DNA of 64,000 nucleotides from Perognathus longimembris pacificus (lineage: Eukaryota > Chordata > Mammalia > Rodentia > Heteromyidae), in the NCBI RefSeq assembly GCF_023159225.1, contig NC_063188.1, positions 17,815,086 to 17,879,085 on the forward strand. The letters run 5' to 3'. How positions within the stretch are numbered: the stretch's first letter is position 1; every line of letters starts with the position of its first letter. Positions 1 through 11,653 of this stretch are shown here, one piece after another. Below the pieces are notes generated by a model. The model saw only the letters and a list, made by a program, of their open reading frames with translations, was not told the DNA's origin and did not search any database. The translations under genes were made by a program, and so were the position numbers.

Positions 1-260
1 AGGAATATGTTATTTCCTTAGTGCAAGATATTTATTTATTTACTGCTAAAGAAATAAGATTGAAAATAAAAAGATTTGGAAGAAGGATATGGAAAAACAT
101 CCTATGCCAGAACTTACTATAGGGAGCATTACTCATAGAGAACATAAAGAGTTGATGCTGTAATTTGGGATACAAGTCAGCTTGACTAGGTGAGCTGATA
201 TACGATGCTAGAAAAAGCAAAGAGTAAAATCATTAGCACTCAGCATAGCACAAAGCAAGT
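1..260. other. Unique noncoding DNA
   Basis: AT-rich sequence with no repeat or coding signal that I recognise. Confidence 0.5.
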
Positions 261-275
261 TGAAATTCCATTTTC

Positions 276-626
276 TTTTTCTTTTTTTTTGTTGTTTTGT
301 GCCACTACTGGGGAATGAACTCAGGGCCTCATACTCTCAGCCTTTTCACTTAAGGCTATCACTTGAGTCACACCTCCATTTTGTGTGCTGGTACTGGGGC
401 TTGAATTTGGAGCCTGGGTACTGTCTCATAGCTTTTTTACTCAAGACTGGTGCTCTGCTACTCGAGCTACTGCTACACTTTTGGCTTTTTTTCCTTTTGT
501 GGTTAATTGGAGAGAAGCGTGTCATGGACCTTTCTACTTTGCCTGACTTCAAACCATAATTCACACATCCCAGCTTCCTGAGTAGCTAGGATTATAGATG
601 TCAGCTTTGGGTGCCCCTCCATGTTC
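276..626 (-). mobile_element. Composite SINE: B1-like + Geo + second Geo-like unit
   Basis: The insertion is bounded by a 15-bp direct repeat (TGAAATTCCATTTTC at 261-275 and 627-641). Read on the minus strand it begins with a 7SL/B1-like monomer (about 626-510). A Geo-type monomer with a tRNA-like D-arm and T-arm follows (about 505-365), then a second degenerate Geo-like unit (about 365-290) and an A-rich tail. At about 350 bp it is longer than the two-part copies elsewhere in the window (about 230 bp). The shared flanking repeat shows that all three parts arrived in one retrotransposition event. Divergence is high, so the internal boundaries are approximate. Confidence 0.75.
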
Positions 627-641
627 TGAAATTCCATTTTC

Positions 642-1199
642 AAACGGACTCAAGTGTCTACGGAATTAAAGTAAAAAAAATGATCTGCCAATTGGGTAAG
701 ATTTCAAGTTTTCCACAGTGTTTCTTCTGCAACCCTCTTGGATCTGTTTACAGTCTGAAATACGGACTCAGTTGGAGATTTCAATGATTTTAGAGGTTGC
801 TTTTCTCCAAGGTCATGTGTGCTATGATACTAAGTTTCTAAGAAGAAAAACCTAGATATTGTGTTTTCCAGATGCTGAGTTCTGCTCAGGTGGGTTTTTT
901 AAAACTAGAAACTCCAGAAATCCAGGGGCTTCATTGCCAGACAAATGAATGTCCTGGTATCTAGTGGAAGACTGTTGCTTCAAGGTCTTGACTCCCAGAC
1001 TTTGTGAGTATACTAAGCCTCAAACTTTTGTTCCTAAGATCCAAATTTCCCCATTTGGTTTGCATTCCATTTTTAGATAGCTTTAATTATTTGGAAGTTA
1101 TTTCTGTACTGAGTTGAAATCTTTTCCTTTTAAACACTGAACCATACTAATTGTCCCATTTTTTGCCCTAAATTTTTTGTCTAGGAGTTACTCACAGTA
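642..1199. other. Unique noncoding DNA
   Basis: No repeat family, RNA gene or plausible exon recognised. Confidence 0.45.
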
Positions 1200-1625
1200 A
1201 CTACTTTATTACTAATAATAACCCTGCCACATTGTGCCTAAGTGAACTAAGTCAGACACTAAAAGACAGCTACTGCATTCTCTTACTTATATAGGAATCT
1301 ACAAAAGTCAAAATCATAGCAATAGAATGTAGAACAATGATAACCAGGAACACAGGTTGGAATAAAAGGAGAGACATTAGGCAAAGGTTACATACTCATA
1401 GCTACCAAAGGAATAATTTCTGGATACATACTATCCAGCATGATGATTATAGCTATGAGTATTGACTATTTGAAATTTGCTAAGAGTAGATCTCAAATGT
1501 TCTCATCAGACATACAAAAGTGTAACTTTGTGAAGTGATGGCTATGTCAATAGGCTTGATTGTAGTAATCATTTTACAATGTCTATGTACAGCAAAACGT
1601 GCTATACCTCTTTTGGTTTTTGTTT
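1200..1625 (+). mobile_element. Ancient L1 (L1M-type) 3' end
   Basis: The segment follows the typical order of an old mammalian L1 tail. It starts with the end of ORF2 (AGTGAACTAAGTCAGACA, then ACTTATATAGGAATCTA), followed by a TAGAATG..GATAACCAG segment. Later come a tract like ATTGACTATTTGAAATTTGCTAAGAG, a 'caaatgttctcatcaga' motif and a 'ttttacaatgtctatgta' motif. Many substitutions and small indels indicate an insertion that predates the rodent radiation. It is not coding. Confidence 0.65.
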
Positions 1626-2231
1626 GCCAAAAAATACCTAAAAAAAAACCTGGAAAATAATGAACATGAAAAACTCCCAGCATTTGAAGCTACCAGGTCT
1701 TTTCCATACTAAATGTTCTTAAGCTCTTCAGTTCTCAAAGGCTAGGATTTCAAGTCCCCTGATAATGTTTCTTGCTGTTTTATGAACACTTCAATTTTCA
1801 AGGTTCCTTGTTACAAATGGTGCCCATATTGAGAGTGAGTACAGTCTGAGATGTGTTCTGCCTGATACAGTGGGATTATCATTTCCCTTGATCTCAAAAT
1901 CAGTCTTTTTTTAGGGTAATTTACAAGGCTAGAACAACTAATTTGTCTTAAGCTAGGAAGAGGTGGTAATGACTTGGTAATCAACTTTAGGACATGAAAG
2001 TTTTGTTGGTGGAAATAGGTGAATCCATCTTCTTCGTTGTTGGGTTTTATATTTCAGTACACTTGTAGTTTGGATACATTTTCTCTTCCTGTGCCATGTA
2101 TGGATTTACAAATAAAATTAGAAAGTTACCAGTAGATTGTTCTGTTTGTTCTACATTTGCTCCTGACTTTCTGGGACAGATTTAATACATTATTGAATCT
2201 CATCAGAAAATCAATTAAAATATTTTTAGGG
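1626..2231. other. Unique noncoding DNA
   Basis: Nothing recognised. Confidence 0.45.
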
Positions 2232-2422
2232 GGCTGGGAATGTGGCCTAGTGGTAGAGTTCTTGCCTTGTGTACACGAAGCCCTGGGTTTGATTCCTCAG
2301 CACCACATATATAGAAAAAGCCAGAAGTGGCGCTGTGGCTCAGGTGGTAGAGAGCTAGCCTTGAGCAAAAAGAAGCCAGGGACAGTGCTCAGGCCTTGAG
2401 TCCAAGTCCCACAACTGGCAAA
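2232..2422 (+). mobile_element. IDL-Geo dimeric SINE
   Basis: The left half is an ID-like tRNA-Ala monomer (GGGGCTGGGAATGTGGCCTAG, then a B-box-like GGTTTGATTCC). The right half is the Geo monomer (AGTGGCGCTGTGGCTCAGGTGG, ending in a GAGTCCAAGTCCC box). Its tail is a (CA)n run at 2423-2450 rather than poly(A). No clean target duplication was found. Confidence 0.85.
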
Positions 2423-2451
2423 TACACACACACACACACACACACACACAC
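2423..2451. repeat. (CA)n microsatellite
   Basis: About 14 CA units directly follow the SINE and probably expanded from its tail. Confidence 0.95.
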
Positions 2452-2840
2452 TCGTATTTAAATCCAAGTAACCTTTTAAATTATGACATTTTTCTTATCT
2501 AGATTCCCCAGAGGTAGAAGACATATTTATGCTATATGTTGGTTTCTGTTTAAATTCTTTAGGTAGCATTTATCTTTCCCCTTTATTCATTCCTATAGTT
2601 CTAATGTTATGTGAGATGAGAGGTGCTGAAGGTACTGTTTGTTACATGGCACAAGTAGTATGGTTTGTGGCATTTTATTAGAGGATGAGGAACTGTGAGT
2701 CCCTAGATGCTTCCCAAAGTAGCCAGTCCCAGCTGATTATTACCATTAAATTCCAAGTTTTATATGAATGTATACTTTTCTTTCTTTGTCTAAAAAGATA
2801 TAGTCAAGATACCTGAAAATAGCAAGCATTAAGAATATCA

Positions 2841-3077
2841 GTACAGGCAGGTGCTGATGGCTCACACCTGTAATCCAAGCTGCTCAGGAGGCTGAGATCT
2901 GAGGATCATTGTTCAAAGCCAGCCTGGGCAGGAAAGTCCGTGAGACTCTTGTCTCCAATTAACCACCAGAAAACTGGAAGTGGTGCTGTGGCTCAAGTGG
3001 TAGAGCACTAGCCTTGAGTAAAAGAGCTTAGAGACAGCATCCAGGGCCAGAGTTCAAGCTCCATTACTGAGGAAAAA
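2841..3077 (+). mobile_element. B1-Geo dimeric SINE (7SL-like left, Geo right)
   Basis: It is flanked by AAGAATATCA at 2831-2840 and 3078-3087. The left monomer has the 7SL/B1 signature: GGCTCACACCTGTAAT, then CTCAGGAGGCTGAGATC, then GTTCAAAGCCAGCC. The linker CAATTAACCACCAGAAAAC joins it to the Geo monomer, with the D-arm-like TGGCTCAAGTGG at 2989-3000 and the T-arm-like GAGTTCAAGCTCC at 3050-3062. This is the clearest plus-strand copy of this family in the window. Confidence 0.9.
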
Positions 3078-3175
3078 AAGAATATCAAGACAATAATTCT
3101 TTTGACAGGAGCTTGATTTAATTAAGAGGAAAGGGACATCAGTTTATCGGATTTCTACGTCATTTAATGAGTCTT

Positions 3176-3381
3176 TTTTTTTTTTTTTTGCCAGTCCTGG
3201 GCCTTGGACTCAGGGCCTGAGCACTGTCCCTGGCTTCTTCCCGCTCAAGGCTAGCACTCTGCCACTTGAGCCACAGCGCCGCTTCTGGCCGTTTTCTGTA
3301 TATGTGGTGCGGGGGAATCGAACCTAGGGCCTCGTGTATCCGAGGCAGGCACTCTTGCCGCTAGGCTATATCCCCAGCCCC
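3176..3381 (-). mobile_element. IDL-Geo SINE
   Basis: Minus-strand copy with a T-run (A tail) on the left and the ID-like end CCCCAGCCC on the right. It is flanked by the 15-bp duplication CATTTAATGAGTCTT (3161-3175 and 3382-3396). It is little diverged from the copy at 20481, so it appears relatively young. Confidence 0.95.
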
Positions 3382-3396
3382 CATTTAATGAGTCTT

Positions 3397-5273
3397 GAAG
3401 ATATCAGTACAGTAGTGTAAACTGGGTGCAGCTACTAGTCCATTTACTAATGAGATTCTATGTCAGCATCCTTCTATGAAAAGTAGGACTTCATTCAGTA
3501 AGCACAGAAAATAGCCGACTGATCAGACTTAAAAACTTTTTAGTTGTGTATCACAACAATATTATATCTGCTTGATTTTCTGGGCTTCAGTTTCAATTTT
3601 TGCAGAGTGAGCAAGTTGGACCAAGGCCCTTAAATCTCTGTACTATTTTTAGCACAGTTAATGTGTCATGTAACAGTGTTTCAGTCAACAACAAACTACA
3701 TGTGTGATGGTGGTTCCACAAGATTATAGTGAAGAGAGCATAATGTGTAGCTCCACACACAAAGAATGAGTTTTAATTAGATTGTTCAGAGTCAGGTACT
3801 CTGGTGTCAGAAAAAGAGGGAAATAAGTGTGAATAAGGTTGTGGTAAAGAGCTAAGAAGGGTCTTAGATTTGAATCTATTTGCAAAATAGCAAGGCAGGC
3901 TAGTGTAGTTTTGTAGGTACTGGAAAAAATATGATACTTTTGGACTAGAAATGAAGGATAATTTATTACTCATGGTAATAGCAGTAATCAGAGTATCAGC
4001 ATTTTTGCATGGTTCAGGCGTTCTAACTCCTGTAGAGCAATGTAAAGTGGGTCAAATGCTGCCAGAACATAAAGTATATTGCATTTTGAAAGAGGAACTC
4101 TAGACTTAGGGAGCTCAGGCTTATAGAACCTTCCATAATGGGCAGGAAGCATATTTACCCTTTGCTTCATAGGGAGATAGCACTTCAATCATTTAAGGGG
4201 TTTTTCTCTGTACAAACGTCCCAGAATAAAAGAACACAGAGCAATCAACAGTTTGTGTCTTACTTGGAAGACATTCAGACATGACTCAGTAGTCAGATAC
4301 AGTTTAGGAAAGCCATGTTTTTGGTAGGTGAACAGGTCACAGCACAAAGAAATGATACAAATCTGTATCTGTTATGGAGCTCATAGCTTCAAATGATATT
4401 TCATAAGCTACCAAATAAAATGAAGTCATAAATTGTTTAGTGACAGGGGCTATGATCGGAGAAATGTGTCACTAGGTGACTTCATCATTGTGGGAATGTG
4501 GTAGAGTGTGCTTACGCAAACCTGGATGGTGCAGGTCAGTCCCTTGGCAAGGACTCTTAATGGAATTGAGAGATTCAGTAAACTCAAGATATATGAGCTG
4601 CTGCTGGCTAACATGGCCTAACTGTTTTAGAGCAAAATTTTTTGTTAAATAAATAGGACGACACTGTACAATAATGATAAAAATCACACCAAATACATAA
4701 ACAAGTAACAAGCATTTACTATCATTATCCAGTACTATGAACTGTACATACATTTTTATATGACTGGGAGTGCAATAAGGATTTTTTTGTACACCAACAT
4801 GACAGTTCATTCATCAGAATTAGCTTGTTATTCTGGGCCACTAATAATGTTTGGCCTGTTGAAGAATTGGAATATAGCCTCTGTTTTTGTAGAATTGAAT
4901 AGCCTTGGGATGTGTCTATACTAGTCTACTACTTTCAGCACCAGTGGGAGCTCATTTGACAGGACAGGAAAGGATTTTACTCCTTATGAGTGCATTCCCT
5001 GAAGCCATCCACTTGCTGCTTATATTCTTCTGGGTATCCTATTATTAGTGTCTTATTAAACCAGAAACAAAAATGTCTATATATGCATTTTCATTTCGTG
5101 TATCAGTTCCAATAGTCTGGATTAGTTAGTTACTGAGGTAATTCAGTTTTCTTGGAAGGGATGAATATGGAGACACTGTTGTTTAATGTGCTTGCATAGT
5201 TACATATCTCTTTTCCTTACATCTGTATCTTTACTTTGCGTCTTTCCTCTTCCTTTTTAAGTATTATTGGTGT
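3397..5273. other. Unique noncoding DNA
   Basis: A 1.9-kb stretch with no repeat or gene identified. The short open frames have no recognisable domain or codon pattern. Confidence 0.45.
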
Positions 5274-5532
5274 TTCTGGGTGCTGGAGGCTCACGCCTGT
5301 CAGCCCTAGCTACTCAAGAGGCTGACATCTGAAGACTGAAGTTCAAAGCCACCTGGGGCAGAAAAGTCTGGGAGATTCTTATCTTCAATTAAGTATCAAG
5401 ATAAAAAAAGCCCCAAGTGGAGCTGTGACTCAAGAAGAGAGCAATAGCCTTGAGCAAAAATGCTCAGGGATAGAATTCAGGCCCTGAGTTCAAGCCTCTG
5501 GACAAGCGCACGCGCATGCGCACACACACACA
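5274..5532 (+). mobile_element. B1-Geo SINE with CG/CA-rich tail
   Basis: A 7SL-like left half (GAGGCTCACGCCTGTCAGC) is followed by the Geo half (GAGCTGTGACTCAAGAAG, ending in CTGAGTTCAAGCC). The tail is a purine-pyrimidine alternating run containing CGCACGCGCATGCGC and then (CA)n, at about 5508-5532. Confidence 0.85.
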
Positions 5533-6769
5533 TCTGTGTTATGTGTTTAGTGCTAAAATATCAGACAGGACTCTTTTCTTGTGGGTATAATGCTGAGGAT
5601 ATATTTTCTAACCATAGAATATTTTTTATTCCATACTTCCCCTTCCTGAATCCCCCCCCCCCTTTTTTTCAGTTATCAGGACCGTAATACACTACCAGTT
5701 CAGTCTTCCTGACTTCAACTGATACTACTTTACAGATGTGACACATTATCATTTTCTAACTTTAGCTTTGCAAATTTGTCATTTTCTAACTTTAGTTTTC
5801 TGAGTTCAAGCTTTTCCTTTACAAAATTTTCCTCCCAATTGAATTTGAGTATGCTGCCACCAAGTGGCTGCCAGTTCCTTGACTCATATGGTCTCATAAT
5901 TCAAACTTGGGGGGTGTTGTTTTTGCTGCTGATGACATATGTGTTAGGATAACCATGTAGGGATGAAAGAATCATGCAGTGAAGGGATGTGTGGTCAGTT
6001 TTAATGAAATGGCAGGAAGACACTGAAGACCAAAAGTAGGTTGTAACTTGAGGAAGGGAAGAAAGTAGTCTGAATTCCAAAGAATGACATCAGGGAGATG
6101 CAGAATAGAGGGAACAGAGACATAATAGAAATAAACAAAAACAAAAACAAAAAAGGAGAAATTATCTTCAGTGAAGAGAACTGGATGACTGAAACAATTT
6201 GTGGTTTTTGTTTCTGCACTATTCTATGATCTCTGCACTTGTTGGGAAATTTGAATAGCAAGATACAAGCATAATCATGGGCAGAATGTGTCTCGTGCAT
6301 CTTTGTGTCCCTTACAGTATCAGCCTAGTATAGTACTAAACACATACTTGGTCCTTCTTAATAATCTGTTACATGAATATTCCAAACCTGTAGGGGTTGA
6401 GATGATATGTAATGGAGGTGGGGTTCCTGACTTGAGTCACTGGAGCAATCCCCAGTGAGGAAGTCTGGACCATATCCTGCCTTTGTCAAGTTGATGCCTT
6501 GTCCAACTTCAGCTGGTTCCTATGATCCAGCTCCCCCATCACATCTTTTCCTGAATCTGAGGAATGTACTTACATACCTTCTTGCCTTCTCCACTTTCCC
6601 CATTTTCTTCTTTAAAGGCTCTGGATGATATCTTCATACTTCTGAATTAGTCTGGGTGAGTAGAATCTGTTTACATTTGGAGGACATGAGATCTAGCCTA
6701 GTGTTTCTTCCATTCAATAGGTATATAGAGCGTGGCTAGATATTGTATTTAAAAATACCCAAGAAATGC
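5533..6769. other. Unique noncoding DNA with a poly(C) run
   Basis: Nothing coding is recognised. A homopolymer C run of about 11 bases lies near 5651-5661. An imperfect duplication of TCATTTTCTAACTTTAG lies at about 5749-5800. Confidence 0.45.
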
Positions 6770-6996
6770 AGGGAACAGGTGGTTCACACTTGTAATCCTA
6801 ACTGCTCAGAAGGCTGAGATCTTAGGATCGTGGTTCAAAATGAGCCTGGGCAGGAAAGTTGGTGAGACTCTATCTCTAACTAACCACTAGAAAACCGGAA
6901 GCGGCACTGTGGCTCAGTAATAGAGTGCTATCCTTGAGCCAAAAAGAGTTCAGGGACAGTGCCTAGGTCCTGAATAAAAGCCCCATGACTGGAAAA
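6770..6996 (+). mobile_element. B1-Geo SINE
   Basis: The B1-like left half (GTGGTTCACACTTGTAATCC, then TGGTTCAAAATGAGCC) joins the Geo half (GGCACTGTGGCTCAGTAATAG). The tail is A-rich. The flanks carry a diverged duplication (ATACCCAAGAAA against ATACATAAGAAA). Confidence 0.85.
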
Positions 6997-7227
6997 AAAA
7001 AGATACATAAGAAAGAAAATGGAGACTTATTCCATGTAGGATTTTTCTGGAATCAGCACTTGTTTCAGGCACAGTTCTCCAGAAAGAGCATACTTTATAT
7101 GATGAGGTATGTACTATAGTCTGGGTGACTATATTATCCCATAACTAGTTTCTCAAGATGGACATCTAGATTATATTCATTACTTAAGTATTACACTTCA
7201 TGAAAGTTTGGTAAAACTGTTCTAGAT

Positions 7228-7375
7228 ATTCTTTTTTTTTTGGTGGCAGTACTTGGGCTTGAACTCACTGTCTCACACTCTACCACTTAAGCCATGCCTC
7301 CAGCCTAATGTGATCCTCAGATTTCAGCCTGCTGAGTAACTAGTATAATATGTGTGAGCCAGCAGTACTGCACTT
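7228..7375 (-). mobile_element. Diverged SINE fragment (Geo/ID-like plus B1-like)
   Basis: A T-run leads into GGGCTTGAACTCACTGTCTC and CACTCTACCACTTAAGCC. A B1-like minus-strand tail then follows (GATCCTCAGATTTCAGCCTG, then GTGTGAGCCAGCAG). It is older and shorter than the standard dimer. Confidence 0.65.
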
Positions 7376-7589
7376 TCCTGATGTTCTTACCCTAATGTGG
7401 ATGCTAAATATTTGAGGACAATAGTATTAATGCACAGGTGTGATGACCTATAATGCACATACATTTCTAACACAGAAGTCCCCAATCAGGATTCCATATA
7501 GAGGAGTATAAAATTATGCACAAGTGTGTGACATATTCAGGACTATTTAGGCTCAAATTCCTTTGTTTTGTAGGAGCTATTTAATGTTG

Positions 7590-7720
7590 CAAAGGTCATT
7601 CACCTCTCCTTAATTCAGGCTACTGGCCTGCAAAATGGAGTAAGATTAATTGCCTTTCCTGGTTGCTATGAAAGTTAAGTGTCAAGCGACATGTAGTGTG
7701 CATATAGTAAGTAGACAATC
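7590..7720 (+). mobile_element. MIR-type ancient SINE
   Basis: The core-like order is CACCTCTCCTTAATTCAGGC, GCAAAATGGAGTAAGATTAA and GCATATAGTAAGTAG, matching the 3' half of a MIR. Strongly diverged. Confidence 0.6.
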
Positions 7721-8296
7721 ACAGACAGTAGGAAGTGGTGGCCTTGGATAGTGTGTGTCTTACCACTATGTCCTTAACTGTCAGTTTCTCAGGCTTGTGA
7801 AGATTCTCTGGGTACAGAGATTCAGGTTATCTTCTGCCCTACAGAGTGCTGAACAGGGGGAGCTGGTAAGCTAAGTAGGATGTCATTTTGAGTCACTGTT
7901 GCTCTAATTTCTTTGGACACATCTGAAGAACGATCGTATTCCCTTCAGTTTTAATTTCCTTCCCTTCCCAGATAAATTGTCCAAATGTCTACTTCCTATT
8001 TCCTCTATCAAGGCCAGAGTTGAGAGAAGCTGGCCTTCAATCTCCAAGCAGGATGAGAGTACCATTTGTGCTCAAGAACAAATTGTATTGGAAAAGCAAC
8101 AGAATCACCGAAATGAATTGTCATGAAATGAAGCTTCAAATGAGAGCATGTGGCAGAGCCTGATCCTAATTGGCAATGGACTTGGTGGAGTAAGAGGTCA
8201 GTTCCAATATTTCCTTGACAAACTTTTGTAGCATACTTCCCCATTTCCCTCCCACTGCACCCAACCACTTCTTTGCATATTCACACAGCCTGAGGC
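7721..8296. other. Unique noncoding DNA
   Basis: No feature recognised. Confidence 0.45.
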
Positions 8297-8305
8297 ATTT
8301 CAGTA

Positions 8306-8542
8306 GTCTCCCCCCTACATGGGGCTTTAACTTGGGGCCAGGGCACTGTCCCTGAGTGCTTTTGCTCAAGGCTAGCTCTCTACCACTTTGAACCTTAGCA
8401 CCTCTTCTGGTTTCCTGGTGGTTCATTGGAGATAAGAATCTCATGGACTTTGCTGCCTGGACTGGCTTTGAACTGTGATCATCAGATTTCAACCTCCTCA
8501 GTAGCTAGTATTACAGGTGTGAGCCACCAATGTTCAGCTGGT
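8306..8542 (-). mobile_element. B1-Geo SINE
   Basis: Minus-strand dimer: Geo (GGGCACTGTCCCTGAGTGC, then CTCTACCACTTTGAACC), the linker GGTGGTTCATTGGAGATAAG, then B1-like (GCCTGGACTGGCTTTGAAC, then TACAGGTGTGAGCCACC). It is flanked by ATTTCAGTA at 8297-8305 and 8543-8551. Confidence 0.88.
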
Positions 8543-8838
8543 ATTTCAGTATTTTAGAAATCCATAATTTATAAGCTATGTACAGTTATGCCATGTATGT
8601 GAGATTTGGTACAGTTTGAAATGTTCCTTGTATTGGGATGAATACTAGTTCCCTGAATGTATCTTCATATCAATCCCTGAAACCTGTAAACTTGCTTCTT
8701 TATATGCAAAAGGAATATCACATATGTGATTAAGAATCTTTTCCTAGTTTGAACTTGGATCATGATCCTCCTACTTATAAGTCTCTCATAGATGGAAATT
8801 GAGGATGTGCCATAATGTCGCCATTATCTGTTGACATG

Positions 8839-8937
8839 GAGGTCTCACTAACTTCTCTGGGCTGACCTCAAATCACAATCCTCCTAACTGTGCCTCCTGG
8901 ATAGCTGAAATGAAAGGTGTGAACCACAATGCCTGAG
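8839..8937 (-). mobile_element. Old B1/7SL-like monomer
   Basis: The minus-strand 7SL-like pattern is TCTGGGCTGACCTCAAATC, CTCCTGGATAGCTGAAATG and AGGTGTGAACCACAATGCC. No attached Geo half is visible. Confidence 0.6.
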
Positions 8938-8938
8938 A

Positions 8939-11277
8939 AATCTTAATATAAGAAGTTTATCCAGGAATAACCAGATAAGCTCCTTATAATCACAAGACTC
9001 CTGAGGAGATAGATGAGGGAGGGCTCAGAAGCAGACAAGATAATAAAACAGTTGAAATAGACATTGCAGTGATGGCTTTGAAAATACAGCAAGGGGCCCA
9101 AAGCTAAGAAAGTGGAAAAGGGCAACTAAATGAATTTTCCTCTCACAACTTCCAGAAAGGAACAGTCTTGTCCACTGTGTTAAAATCACAATGTGTGCAT
9201 GTTTTAGACACTTAGCCTATATTGGCATATATTGGTATTCTTTAAAGCCAGTCACCCAAATTCTTCTAGATGGAGAATTGAAATGGAGTCAGAAATTCCC
9301 CATATTAGGATTATTGTTTTGAGTGACTTCAGAGATCCATTAAGATGGACAGGGAAAATCTTAAGCCTATTATGCTTTGATGTGACAGGCAGCACCCAGG
9401 GAGGGACCCAGCATGCAGAGACTTGTGGGCTTGAGAAATTGTAAGAAGATAGAATTGGTAGGCTGGGTCTGTGTGGCTATCTTGAACCCAAGTCCCATCT
9501 GTCATACGTTTCCTTGAGTCAGCCCAGTGCAAATCTCAACACTTTGAATATGAGCAACATCTATGTAGCTATTGCAGCATCAAACTTGTTCCATAGAGCT
9601 CCTGATGAGGTTATAGGAAGAAGTGACATTTAATACTTGCCTACTATTGTACATTTTGACTTGGTTGTTCTTTTGTCTGTTTCTGCAGGATTTGGTGTGC
9701 TCTTAACACTCTAAAATCTGCCACTTCTGCTGCCTATTTTGGATTCCCAGTCTTCTCTAACTTCAGCTCTCTAGTCTGCCTACTGGACACCTTTCCATTC
9801 TTTCTGAGAGTCTTGCATTTCATGCTTCTAAGAATTCTCTGCCTTGACCTGTTAACCCTTACTCCCTAGATACTGGCATTGGAATCACAATAAGCCTTTA
9901 TCGGGAGTCCTCCTCCATTCTTTTGGAATAACCCATTTAGGCACGTAGTTCTCCTATCCACTGCACCCCTTGCATGCTTCTTTGGCCTTTACAATAAGAA
10001 GTAACAGCTTTATAGATGATATTCCATCCTAAACCTGCCCTCCCTGTTTCTACCAACGCACACTTGCCTTCATTGCTTCTGGTCTCACCCTTTGATGAAT
10101 GCCATTAAAGTCTTTGAATCCACTAATAACGTTCTCTCCTTCTATCTCTTGATGAGTATGAGGAACATGACCTGATCAGATAGATGGGCCTTTAAGATAC
10201 TTATCGGATCTGTACAGACACTAAGGTCTTCAAGCAATTGAACAAGGAGAGATTTCCTAGTTCATAGGTCTACTGTCCCACAACAATGGCACTCAAGAAA
10301 GGGCTCAATTTTGTAGTCTATAATATATAACAGATTGTCATGTTAAGCTACCAAGAAGTTTCAGGTAGTTTAATATCCAACCAAATATGACTTGGATTTC
10401 TGAAATCTATCCAAGGGAGCGCAGATATTACAATGGAGCTCCTCTGACTTGTTTACTATACATAAGCTATACAGTCACATGAGCCCAAGAACATCAAATA
10501 ACCCACATCCAATTCAGAAAGCAAGACATAATGCAGTCGAAATCCTAGGATGCATTTAGTATTAAATAATGTTCTAGCCCTTTGAGAATACCTGCTAGTA
10601 AAACTGGGGCTTGGGTGTTGTCAGAATACCACACTTGAACAGATAAGTACTAGGACTTTAGAAGGGTTGTTTGGTTAGTATAAGGCTACCAGACTTCAGT
10701 CATTTAATTTAGTTACTATAGGCTTGAGCACACAATAGTTAGATTTCAGGATTAAGTTTAGAATTAGACTGGACCACAGAGGGATAAGATCAGGTAAATG
10801 CGAGTTTAAGTTTCCACAGTGATGGAATGAATCAACAAACAAAATATTGGTCAAGCAGGAGTGAGGGAAGTGATCCAAGGTGTTCATAATTGGCAGACTC
10901 CAATTAGCTGTATTAGCTGCTGGTCAATTATCAAAGGATTGTGGCAGTGGACATTAGGGATTCAAGTAAAGATTCAGATTAGGAATTAGATTTTTATTTT
11001 GGAAATGTAATCCCCTTACTGGGAGACCAGGCAAGGAATCAGACCCAGAAGAAAGATATGGAACTGCTTGGATTATGGCGATTCCAATCTTATGTCACTA
11101 GTAAAATATGAGTGGCTTGGTGATATGTTGGTGAGTTAGATCTGCACCTAACTGGTGACTTGCTATGGGTTGTTTTCCACAATGTAGTCAGAGTGACCTT
11201 TGAGCAATGCTAAGATGACTGCATTGCTTCTAATCACTTAGGATGAGACTATCAAACTCTGTATATTTTGTTTTCCT
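8939..11277. other. Unique noncoding DNA
   Basis: A 2.3-kb stretch with scattered open frames under 75 codons and no recognisable domain. A weak resemblance to an old interspersed repeat near 9680-9870 could not be assigned. Confidence 0.45.
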
Positions 11278-11293
11278 TTGTTCCCATCTTTTT

Positions 11294-11508
11294 TGTTGTT
11301 GTTGTTGTTGTTGGTCATGGGGTTGTCCCTGAGCTTTTTCAGTTATCACTTTATCACTTTGAGCCACAGTTCCACTTCTGGCTTTTTTATGGTTAATTGG
11401 AGATAAGAGTCACATGGATTTTCCTTCCCAGGCTGGCTTTGAACCACAACCTTCTGATTTCAGCCTCATAAATTGCTAGGTTTACAGGCATGAGCCCCTG
11501 GTACCTGG
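11294..11508 (-). mobile_element. B1-Geo SINE with (TTG)n tail
   Basis: It is flanked by the 16-bp direct repeat TTGTTCCCATCTTTTT (11278-11293 and 11509-11524). Its A-rich tail reads as (TTG)n on the plus strand. Part of the Geo half is shortened compared with other copies. Confidence 0.92.
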
Positions 11509-11627
11509 TTGTTCCCATCTTTTTGAGCCGCGGGTTCCACCTTCCACCACTTCCCCTTTCACTCTTGAAACTCAAATCACATTCTTTTTTTTTTTTTTTT
11601 TTACAGTTTCACTTCCTTTAAAAAAAG

Positions 11628-11653
11628 TTTTTTTTCGTATTTATTGTCAAAGT
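11628..11653 (-). mobile_element. L1 3' terminus, left of first LTR
   Basis: Read on the minus strand this is the extreme L1 3' end, ACTTTGACAATAAATACG followed by an A-run. It continues at 11969 after the LTR insertion. The same tail is visible intact at 19221-19250 and 50596-50613. Confidence 0.85.

Noticed and set aside
2844..2960. 7SL RNA gene
   Set aside because: Only the B1-type internal-deletion form is present, joined to Geo, with target duplications: a SINE, not the SRP RNA gene.
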